26,575 nucleotides of DNA from a virus, in IMG/VR virus record IMGVR_UViG_3300010885_011839, positions 1 through 26,575 of that record; one strand, written 5' to 3'. A model generated the notes under the pieces. The model made no database searches. It saw only the letters and a list, made by a program, of their open reading frames with translations, and was not told the origin of the DNA. Below are positions 21,001-26,575 of the stretch, piece after piece (positions within the stretch are counted from its first letter, which is position 1; every line of letters starts with the position of its first letter). Both the position numbers and the translations under genes were made by a program.

Positions 21001-21597
21001 ATGGAAATTACTAAAGAGATGCTAGACCATTACCGAGATATAAATGTCATGCACGACGATTGGGATGAGGATGTAAAAAATGATTTTACTGCAAAATTAG
21101 CTACTAAAGGCATAGTAGCTGACGCTGTATATTGGACTGGATTTTGGTCGCAAGGTGATGGTGCTTGCTTTGAGGGATATGTAGACGATATGACATTGTT
21201 TATGGATACGCATTTTACTGCCGACGAATATCCAATGGTACGTATGCTTGCACAGCAGGATAGTAGAGCTATACATATAACTTGTAGACACGTAGGTAGA
21301 TACTACCACTACAAAGCAGTAAGTATAAACATAGAGGTTGAGGAATTTAGTCAACACATGGACACACCGTCAGAATTTCATGAGCAGATTATTCAGTCTT
21401 ACGATACTAAACTATCGTTTGAATTAGTCCCCTTTGAGAAAGATGTTGTGGAAATATTTGAGGACTATATGAAAGATTTATATAAGGATTTAGAAGCGCA
21501 GTACGAGTATTTAACTAGTGATAAAGCAGTAAAAGAAGCAATTATAGACAATGAGTACCATATTAACTATGAGGAGAACCAAGATGGCAACAGTTAA
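21001..21597 (+). CDS. Phage protein with GFWSQGDGACFEG motif
   Basis: 198 aa from the ATG at 21001, with GGAG 9 nt upstream. A start at 20986 that overlaps the VWA stop is also open. The motif VYWTGFWSQGDGACFEGYV near residue 40 is common in phage and plasmid proteins of unknown function, some of which are labelled antitoxin-like without firm support. The chain is acidic with a helical C-terminus. It follows the module directly, overlaps the next gene by 14 nt, and may be co-expressed. Function unknown. Confidence 0.65.
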   Translation: MEITKEMLDHYRDINVMHDDWDEDVKNDFTAKLATKGIVADAVYWTGFWSQGDGACFEGYVDDMTLFMDTHFTADEYPMVRMLAQQDSRAIHITCRHVGRYYHYKAVSINIEVEEFSQHMDTPSEFHEQIIQSYDTKLSFELVPFEKDVVEIFEDYMKDLYKDLEAQYEYLTSDKAVKEAIIDNEYHINYEENQDGNS

Positions 21598-22219
21598 ATT
21601 TTCAGGGGAACTACGTAAGGCTATTACAGATAAAGCAAGGGAAGTATTTCAGAAGCAGATTGATACTGCGAGAGCAGACTACCCAAGTGAGTGGGCAGAC
21701 ACTATTTATGAACGAGGTATGGCTGAGTATACAGAACATATAAATAAACTACCTACAGAATTTTTTCAGAAGTTTGAAACCCTTGTACTTGTTGCAGTAG
21801 GGAACACAATACTATCCCCTAATATCAAACTACAGTATAAAACCCCAGTATCAATACCTTATACATGGGAAGCAGGCGGTAGAATTAAGAGTTTAAATAG
21901 ATGGTCTGTTAACGAGATATCGTTATCTTCAGACCCAATATGGGCAGACATAGAGCAACAAGTTGAGGAATACAAAGCAAAAATAGATACTTTAGAATTT
22001 AAGAGAGATACGTTTGTAAGTAATGTAAAACAAGTTATTGAAGCCTATGAAACTCTAGCCCCTGCGCTAAAGGTATGGACACCTTTATGGGATTTATTAC
22101 CCGAACATACTAAAGAACGACATAAAGAAATAAAGACAAGAGAGAAAAAAGAAGTTAACATAGATGTAGACTTAAGCTCTATGACTTCTGCAGTAGTTAT
22201 GCACAAATTAACGAGATAG
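21584..22219 (+). CDS. Early protein, possible Nmad5-like, unknown
   Basis: 211 aa from the ATG at 21584, with GAGGAGAACCAAG upstream. An earlier ATG in frame is inside the previous gene and lacks a site. The N-terminus (LRKAITDKAREVFQKQI) and the second half (a helical stretch from about 130-165, then LKVWTPLWDLLPEHTK) resemble phage proteins that I associate weakly with the putative nucleotide-modification-associated family Nmad5. The C-terminus VDLSSMTSAVVMHKLTR is a pattern shared by such genes. I hold this at low confidence. Confidence 0.5.
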   Translation: MATVKFSGELRKAITDKAREVFQKQIDTARADYPSEWADTIYERGMAEYTEHINKLPTEFFQKFETLVLVAVGNTILSPNIKLQYKTPVSIPYTWEAGGRIKSLNRWSVNEISLSSDPIWADIEQQVEEYKAKIDTLEFKRDTFVSNVKQVIEAYETLAPALKVWTPLWDLLPEHTKERHKEIKTREKKEVNIDVDLSSMTSAVVMHKLTR

Positions 22220-22228
22220 GGGATATAT

Positions 22229-23038
22229 ATGTATTATGATGAATGTACAGCAAAATCTTATAGAGCAATGGAGGTATGGTTTTCCAATGCAAAAACACCT
22301 ACTAAAGGCAGACCACTAAAGGGGTGGGCTAGAGTATTCAAAGTAGATAATACATACGAAGTACGTAGTAGCAGATGGAACGAAACTCTAATTGCTACGT
22401 ACTATCCTGACGATACAATAGTAATGAGTTTAACACCACAACAAGCTAGATGGACTAGCCCTACACTAAGTAGTGCATTACATAGGGCTATACCAATTTC
22501 ATGGATGCGTAAGAATACAGGTGTATATTCTGTACAACACAACCAAATTATAAATAACTGGATGCAAACACACACTACTTGGTATTCTGTATCTGCTCAA
22601 GGATATGAATATTTTGAGGGTATTAAATTTGACCTGACTACTGGGGAGTGTCTTAACCCTAAACCTAACATACTACTAGTTCCTAATACAGACGCTAGAT
22701 TATTATGGCTTAGGGCTTCTAGGGCATTTAAACATGGTATCAAGGTACGAGCTAGGATGGGAGTACTAGATGCTTTGTGCAAACAAGTTTCTGTATCATC
22801 CGACGATTGGCAAAAACCTGACTGGCATAATGATGTATGGGTATCTAGATTATATAATGATATCAAAGACAAACAATTCTCTAAGGAATTACTACTAGGG
22901 TTTGTTATGTCGTCGGATATAGGATTTTGGAGGAATGAAAGACCAACTACAGAAACAACTATTGAAGCAGTAAATAATGTAATTAGAGAACTAAGCATGA
23001 AACTTAGAGTTAAATTCGGAGTATTCCCACAAGAGTAA
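22229..23038 (+). CDS. Early protein, unknown
   Basis: 269 aa. The start has GGGGATATAT nearby, a weak site. The product is Trp- and Tyr-rich. The N-terminal 60 residues are beta-like (ARVFKVDNTYEVRSSRWNET). A central LWLRASRAFKHGIKVRARMG segment at about 170-190 is basic, and the C-terminus is helical (IEAVNNVIRELSMKLRV). I do not recognise the family. Basic surface and operon position suggest nucleic-acid or host-factor binding as one possibility. Confidence 0.55.
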   Translation: MYYDECTAKSYRAMEVWFSNAKTPTKGRPLKGWARVFKVDNTYEVRSSRWNETLIATYYPDDTIVMSLTPQQARWTSPTLSSALHRAIPISWMRKNTGVYSVQHNQIINNWMQTHTTWYSVSAQGYEYFEGIKFDLTTGECLNPKPNILLVPNTDARLLWLRASRAFKHGIKVRARMGVLDALCKQVSVSSDDWQKPDWHNDVWVSRLYNDIKDKQFSKELLLGFVMSSDIGFWRNERPTTETTIEAVNNVIRELSMKLRVKFGVFPQE

Positions 23039-23054
23039 CCATTAGGAGAACAAT

Positions 23055-23393
23055 ATGACCGCAGTTAAAGTACACAAAATAAGTAAATCAGAACATTGCC
23101 GTAGAATAATAAAGCAGTATCCTACTATGAACATTAAAGAGGTAGCAAATAGAGCTAACTGTGACGTATCTTTGGTATACCAAGCTAGATGTATACTACG
23201 TAAAGAAATTACTGTTACGAAACCACCACAAGAAGTTCCTACAAACGTAGTAATTGACATAAATAAACTAATCAAAGAACAATTATCCCCTGAAAAATAT
23301 AAAGGGTATCTAATCGGTAGTCTGATTGCGTCTGCTATGCGTAAAGATATTAATAGTGTAATTAGAATTGCCCAAGTATTAGGTGAGGTGTGA
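23055..23393 (+). CDS. HTH-type DNA-binding protein
   Basis: 112 aa, with AGGAGAACAAT before the ATG. Residues of about 27-49 form a helix-turn-helix pattern: IKEVANRANCDVSLVYQAR, with the small residue at the turn and a recognition helix that begins at SLVYQ. The C-terminal half (INKLIKEQLSP...YLIGSLIASAMR) is probably a dimerisation helix. It is the only clear regulator candidate in the window. The 20-bp palindrome or the AACTT repeats could be its targets, but this is untested inference. Confidence 0.6.
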   Translation: MTAVKVHKISKSEHCRRIIKQYPTMNIKEVANRANCDVSLVYQARCILRKEITVTKPPQEVPTNVVIDINKLIKEQLSPEKYKGYLIGSLIASAMRKDINSVIRIAQVLGEV

Positions 23394-23394
23394 T

Positions 23395-23547
23395 ATGGAC
23401 AATTATATAGTTACGCAAACAGTAGTATACACATGGTATACGAAAGCCATTGATGCAGAAGATGCACTAACAGTAATACTAGACAACCCCCCACATTGCA
23501 CAGATGCAAGTGCTACACCTATAGCTAAAGTATTAGAGGAGAAATAA
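23395..23547 (+). CDS. Very small early protein
   Basis: 50 aa. The ATG starts 1 nt after the preceding stop. The site upstream is GAGG, weak, so coupling is likely. The product MDNYIVTQTVVYTWYTKA is followed by IDAEDALTVILDNPP, a strand-helix pattern, and ends in LEEK. No known family. Confidence 0.5.
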   Translation: MDNYIVTQTVVYTWYTKAIDAEDALTVILDNPPHCTDASATPIAKVLEEK

Positions 23548-23548
23548 A

Positions 23549-23809
23549 ATGGCAATTGAAAAATACTACATAGGCACAGTAAACGAGCGTAATGGTGGTA
23601 TGGAATACGATAGTCAGTATTTATTCTGTACAAGAGGAAGCCCCGATAACTACAGCGAGAAAGTAACTAAGAACTGGAGAGGTGGCGATGTATATGACAA
23701 AGAATATGATGGGTACTGGAGTGATGACACACTAATGTTTAACGGCGGTTATAAAGAAATACCCCAACAAGACTTTGATGTGCTTAAGAAATACCTAGCA
23801 AACTTATAA
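23549..23809 (+). CDS. Small phage protein, unknown family
   Basis: 86 aa, with GAGGAG upstream. The product MAIEKYYIGTVNERNGGMEY has an N-terminal beta hairpin, and the C-terminal half has GYWSDDTLMFNGGYKEI followed by a helix. Proteins that begin with 'YIGTVNERNG' occur in many phages and plasmids. The function is unknown, but the start signature supports a real gene. Confidence 0.6.
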   Translation: MAIEKYYIGTVNERNGGMEYDSQYLFCTRGSPDNYSEKVTKNWRGGDVYDKEYDGYWSDDTLMFNGGYKEIPQQDFDVLKKYLANL

Positions 23810-23820
23810 GGAGAAACAAA

Positions 23821-24030
23821 ATGAATACTAAAAAAAGAGCGACAAGAGGGCGAGTTATGATGTGGCTAGGTAGCGATATAGACTACGGCGGATTAGTAGA
23901 TTTAATTACTGAGTTTGCTAATAGCGAGTACACCAATGACGAGCTTTACAAAAATGTGATGGACTACGACATTGAGGATGAGGAAGATACCGATGAGCGA
24001 GATTTAAAATGGCAAACTAGCCCAAACTAG
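23821..24030 (+). CDS. Small acidic early protein
   Basis: 69 aa, with AAGGAGAAACA before the ATG. It has a basic first 12 residues (KKRATRGRVM), then an acidic DYDIEDEEDTDERD tail. The short charge-split layout suggests protein or nucleic-acid binding. No known family. Confidence 0.5.
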   Translation: MNTKKRATRGRVMMWLGSDIDYGGLVDLITEFANSEYTNDELYKNVMDYDIEDEEDTDERDLKWQTSPN

Positions 24031-24040
24031 GAGAATGATG

Positions 24041-24241
24041 ATGAAACTAACTGATGAGCAAAACTTAGAGCTTAAGAAAACTAAGTGGAATAAGGTGGGT
24101 ACTCAAGGTGATGAGTGTGTATGGGTAGTTATATATGCAGATGAGATTAAGCGTGATGCATGGGATAGCATATGCAAACTAACAGGGCATGATGTAGAGG
24201 ATAGCTCAGTAAAACTATTAGTGATAGGAGAGAAACCATGA
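24041..24241 (+). CDS. Small early protein, unknown
   Basis: 66 aa from the ATG at 24041, taken because three ATGs follow the GGAG at 24030-24033 and this one has the best spacing of 7 nt. The product KLTDEQNLELKKTKWN has an N-terminal helix, then beta strands (CVWVVIYADEIKRD and SSVKLLVIGEK). Its stop overlaps the next start by 4 nt. No known family. Confidence 0.5.
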   Translation: MKLTDEQNLELKKTKWNKVGTQGDECVWVVIYADEIKRDAWDSICKLTGHDVEDSSVKLLVIGEKP

Positions 24242-24396
24242 ACTATGATAAATACCCCCGCTCAAGCCAAGAAGCCTTTGGGGTTAGGCTACAGAGTGAG
24301 GACTTTGAGGACAATCATGACGACAAGATTACAGTAGGTGAGGTTGCCTTTGTAATCATTATGATTGGTATCGGGTGGTTGCTATGGACGAAGTAG
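24238..24396 (+). CDS. Small single-pass membrane protein candidate
   Basis: 52 aa, with AGGAGAG before the ATG. It is hydrophilic for about 30 residues (charged, with QSEDFEDNHDDK) and then ends in a hydrophobic segment VGEVAFVIIMIGIGWLLW that would span the membrane once, with a basic-poor C-terminus TK. It overlaps the next gene. Early expression and one membrane span fit a host-envelope-acting protein, such as an entry-exclusion or toxin-like factor, but this is inference. A lysis function is unlikely from early placement alone. Confidence 0.5.
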   Translation: MNYDKYPRSSQEAFGVRLQSEDFEDNHDDKITVGEVAFVIIMIGIGWLLWTK

Positions 24397-24749
24397 CTAC
24401 GCTTATCCCGAAGCAATCTGAACTAACATCTGTGCAGAAGTTGCTGTATGCTGAAATCCAAAAGGCTGACCGTACTGGCAAGAGCCTAATGGAACAGGGG
24501 TATGACCGTTCAGATATTCAATACAGTATGAGATTATTAGTTGATAGTGGGTTTATATTTAAGTATGGTATAGGGGCTAATACTTTCTTTACGCTGAACA
24601 AATCTGACGAGAAGCCTAAGAGGTTAAACCCTATCGTGCTACCCGAAGGACTACAAGACAATCAAGCCCTAGCATTTCGCATGGGGTACACAGATACCAA
24701 GCCAGCTAAAGGCAAAATACATAAAGGGATTATGTCACATGAACATTAA
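24384..24749 (+). CDS. Early protein with winged-helix-like pattern
   Basis: 121 aa from the ATG at 24384 (a GTG 9 nt earlier is also open); the upstream site is weak. It has PKQSELTSVQKLLYAEIQKA at about 10-28, DRSDIQYSMRLLVDSGFIF at about 45-65 and TFFTLNKSDEKPKR as a strand region, so helix-turn-helix plus wing is plausible. The C-terminal part is basic, with an ALAFRMGY segment. It may be a transcription or DNA-binding protein, with modest confidence. Confidence 0.5.
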   Translation: MDEVATLIPKQSELTSVQKLLYAEIQKADRTGKSLMEQGYDRSDIQYSMRLLVDSGFIFKYGIGANTFFTLNKSDEKPKRLNPIVLPEGLQDNQALAFRMGYTDTKPAKGKIHKGIMSHEH

Positions 24750-24918
24750 ACTAGAATTTAACGATGAGGGTGTTATCTATGAACTCATGGATATTGTCGT
24801 GCTTGCACACCTAAAGAATACTAGGGAAGTGTTAGGTAAAGAGATAGAAGTTTATGGTGACGGTAGTAAAGAAGTCTACGATGCCCTTGGTGTTTTAATT
24901 GGATATTTCGGGAGGTAG
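24739..24918 (+). CDS. Very small early protein
   Basis: 59 aa. AAAGGGA lies upstream, and the start overlaps the preceding gene by 11 nt. The product is mostly strand-helix (NIKLEFNDEGVIYELMDIVV, then NTREVLGKEIEVY). No known motif. The spacing to the next gene is 2 nt, with a GGAGG inside its end that serves the next start. Confidence 0.5.
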   Translation: MNIKLEFNDEGVIYELMDIVVLAHLKNTREVLGKEIEVYGDGSKEVYDALGVLIGYFGR

Positions 24919-24920
24919 AC

Positions 24921-25091
24921 GTGAGTAAGAACAAGAACAACATTACTGGTGACAAAATCATCAGTAAGAAGAACACTACCGACTACACCGATAACTTTGA
25001 TGGGATATTCCGTAAGCGTAAGGCTGAGATTGATGAGCAGTTAGCCGAAGCTGAAGTTGAGGACTTTAAGGAGAACAAAGATGACATGTAA
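24921..25091 (+). CDS. Small charged early protein, GTG start
   Basis: 56 aa. GTG start with a strong GGAGG 5 nt upstream that lies in the preceding gene. The product is very charged (SKNKNNITGDKIISKKN, then RKRKAEIDEQLAEAE), with a C-terminal helix. It is likely soluble and unstructured at the N-terminus. It overlaps the next gene by 11 nt. No family recognised. Confidence 0.5.
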   Translation: MSKNKNNITGDKIISKKNTTDYTDNFDGIFRKRKAEIDEQLAEAEVEDFKENKDDM

Positions 25092-25287
25092 CGGAGATTG
25101 TAATCAAGGTCGTGAGTGTATCTGTGAGTGTATGGAAATAGTAGCAAATGGGAAGTTGGCTGATTTTGAAGTGCCTCAACACATTGTCGTAGAATTTACA
25201 GATGCTGGTGCTAATTTGAATTTTCAGCACTTGTTTGATAAAGGCATACGGGGTAACTACAAAATTATTCTGGAGAAAATAGAATGA
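25081..25287 (+). CDS. Small Cys-rich early protein
   Basis: 68 aa from the ATG at 25081, with AAGGAGAACAAAG upstream. The N-terminus CNGDCNQGRECICECM has Cys at residues 3, 7, 13, 15 and 17. This is a possible metal-binding knot; such 'CNQGR.C.C' starts are frequent in phages of proteobacteria. The remainder is strand-like. It overlaps the next gene by 4 nt. Function unknown. Confidence 0.55.
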   Translation: MTCNGDCNQGRECICECMEIVANGKLADFEVPQHIVVEFTDAGANLNFQHLFDKGIRGNYKIILEKIE

Positions 25288-25565
25288 AACAACATAAATG
25301 GCACAAAGAGATTAAAGCATGGGCTGATGGGGCTGTGATTGAGTGGACATTTAGAGGTTTATGTGAGTGGCATACAGATACACGACCTGATTGGGCTGAT
25401 GGTAGATGTGACTTCCGCATCAAATCACAACCAAAAGAGCCGAAGTATTTGTATGTGTGGCATGAGCTTAACTATGGGAAAGCATACATTACAGCAAACG
25501 TAAGTGCATCCAATGTCCCAGCGGGATATGCTTATTTAGAAAAGATGGAGGTGCAAGATGACTAA
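25284..25565 (+). CDS. Small phage protein, KWHKEIKAWADGA family
   Basis: 93 aa with GGAG upstream, and an ATGA overlap with the previous gene. It starts KQHKWHKEIKAWADGAVIEW and has DRCDFRIKSQPKE-type sequence near 45-50, a pattern seen in many phage proteins that share 'I..WA.G..I......W......P.W.....FRIK'. I know no proven role. The pattern suggests a small RNA- or protein-binding fold. Confidence 0.6.
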   Translation: MKQHKWHKEIKAWADGAVIEWTFRGLCEWHTDTRPDWADGRCDFRIKSQPKEPKYLYVWHELNYGKAYITANVSASNVPAGYAYLEKMEVQDD

Positions 25566-25836
25566 CAGAGAACAGTTTGAAGCGTGGGCTACCCGCCATG
25601 AAGTTAATACAATGCGAGTAACAGTAGGTGATGCCTACATGACGAATGCGGCGTATATCACATGGGAAGCATGGGAAGCACGAGGTGAGGTAGATGCCAA
25701 GCGTATTACTGAGTTGGAAGAGAGAATTAAATTAGCTTTAAGTTTATTAGACGTAAATGATTACACAGACACACATTTAATGGGCAACTGTATAACCCTA
25801 GCAAAAAAATCCTTAACCAAGATTAAAGGAGAGTGA
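25558..25836 (+). CDS. Small early protein, unknown
   Basis: 92 aa. GGAGGTG lies upstream, and the start overlaps the preceding gene by 8 nt. The product has TNREQFEAWATRHEV and AAYITWEAWEARGE, repeated Glu-Ala-Trp units, then a coiled helix (AKRITELEERIKLALSLL). Similar small 'EAWE' proteins are common in phages of proteobacteria. Function unknown. Confidence 0.55.
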   Translation: MTNREQFEAWATRHEVNTMRVTVGDAYMTNAAYITWEAWEARGEVDAKRITELEERIKLALSLLDVNDYTDTHLMGNCITLAKKSLTKIKGE

Positions 25837-25839
25837 GTG

Positions 25840-26463
25840 ATGGCTAAAGACGAAGCACTAAAGATTGCTATTGAGTGTGGGTTTAAAAGAGTTATAGAAC
25901 CGCCATGTGACTACTACAAAGCTACGGAAGAACAACTTGAAGCCTTCGCCAAAGCACTAGCGGAACAACCAACACAAGAGCCAATATATACAAATGGCGA
26001 CAGAACTATGACTATGAAAGATAGAAACTTTACAAGCGAAGGTAATGGGTATATTCAAGATAACAATTTTGACTTTGATGCAGGGTTAAGGATAGATGGT
26101 GATTTTGTAGATGATGAACGTAACCAATATGCACAGATGATTTGTAATGCGCTTAATACTCAACAACCAATACAAGAGCCAATGATAGTTAAGCAAGATA
26201 ATGGGTTGGTACTAAAACTAGGGTATGACGATTTACCTAATGGAACACCTTTTTACACCCACCCCAAAGAATGGCAGAGTTTAAGTGGAGAGGAGTTTGT
26301 TGCAATTGCTAAATCTATATGGGGTGACAACTTAGGTATGGGTGATGGGTATGGCTACACAGTAGCTTGGGCATCCAGCTACGCAACGATTGAGCCGTCT
26401 AGCAAGATGTTACTTTTACTTCAAAAGATTGACGAGGCATTAAGGGAGAAGAATGATGTTTAA
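25840..26463 (+). CDS. Phage protein, unknown (208-aa frame)
   Basis: 207 aa from the ATG at 25840, with GGAG 8 nt upstream and a GTG one codon earlier as an alternative. The N-terminal helix contains ALKIAIECGFKRV and FAKALAEQ. Two repeated Q-P-I/T-Q-E-P segments separate it from a central beta part, and EWQSLSGEEFVAIAKSIWG near 148-167 lies in the second half. This 'TQEP...EWQ.L...E' module is typical of early proteins in phages of beta- and gammaproteobacteria. Function unknown. Confidence 0.55.
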   Translation: MAKDEALKIAIECGFKRVIEPPCDYYKATEEQLEAFAKALAEQPTQEPIYTNGDRTMTMKDRNFTSEGNGYIQDNNFDFDAGLRIDGDFVDDERNQYAQMICNALNTQQPIQEPMIVKQDNGLVLKLGYDDLPNGTPFYTHPKEWQSLSGEEFVAIAKSIWGDNLGMGDGYGYTVAWASSYATIEPSSKMLLLLQKIDEALREKNDV

Positions 26464-26575
26464 TTCTGATAGGTGTGAATGTGCCGCTACTTGCTACCAC
26501 GAATGTATGTGTGATTGGGTAGTAAAGAAACAATGGCAAGGACTGAGTGATGATGAGATACGGGATATAGCTAAC
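26456..26575 (+). CDS. Cys-rich early protein, partial at right edge
   Basis: 40 codons are visible from the ATG at 26456 (GGAG 7 nt upstream; an ATG 3 nt earlier is also in frame). The start overlaps the previous gene by 8 nt. The N-terminus has Cys at 7, 9, 13, 17 and 19 (CECAATCYHECMC), then WQGLSDDEIRDIA, a short motif recurrent in early phage proteins. A metal-binding knot is plausible. The end lies outside the window. Confidence 0.5.
   Translation, partial: MFNSDRCECAATCYHECMCDWVVKKQWQGLSDDEIRDIAN

Overview
The window is one piece of an AT-rich tailed-phage genome (Caudoviricetes). It is almost fully coding, has no host housekeeping genes, and is built around a divergent centre. Left of about 13.84 kb all genes run on the minus strand and form the packaging and virion block. 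In transcription order these are a terminase small-subunit candidate, a small unknown, the terminase large subunit, three small unknowns, a large portal, a small unknown, a scaffold-like protein, the major capsid protein, a decoration-like protein, several small virion proteins, two adaptor-like proteins and then fibre proteins that run off the left edge. The 685-aa portal, the two adaptor-like proteins and the absence of any tape-measure or tail-tube gene here suggest a short-tailed (podovirus-like) virion. The host is probably Gram-negative, and a proteobacterium would fit the small-gene repertoire, but this is weak inference.

Right of about 14.28 kb all genes run on the plus strand. They form an early-type block of many very small genes that overlap by ATGA or TGATG junctions and carry a recurrent GGAGAAC-type ribosome binding site. 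The only clearly assignable function is a three-gene module at 17958-20986: a MoxR-type AAA+ ATPase, an unrecognised partner, and a protein with an HExxH metallopeptidase-like N-terminus and a VWA domain with a full MIDAS. No polymerase, helicase, lysis or integrase gene is seen.

Two non-coding regions are rich in signals. The divergent region (13841-14278) holds a minus-strand promoter that would make the terminase small-subunit mRNA leaderless, three AACTTTACACG repeats, a GC-rich triple 15-bp repeat, a 42-bp promoter-like module and two leader hairpins. The second region (15021-16081) starts with an intrinsic terminator. It holds a 20-bp palindrome, 10-bp phased repeats, a perfect DnaA box, an AT-rich stretch and a 17-bp inverted repeat, together an origin candidate. 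It ends in a second copy of the 42-bp module. The two modules each drive a small-gene cassette, and the cassettes contain paralogous genes (14279 and 16301), so a promoter-plus-gene unit appears to have been duplicated.

Other signals suggest layered control: a minus-strand terminator followed at once by a promoter between terL and the next gene, short GC-rich hairpins with UNCG or GNRA-type loops between several genes, and a GGCAGG/CCTGCC hairpin family ahead of early genes. All family names come from reading motifs by eye, and no database search was run.
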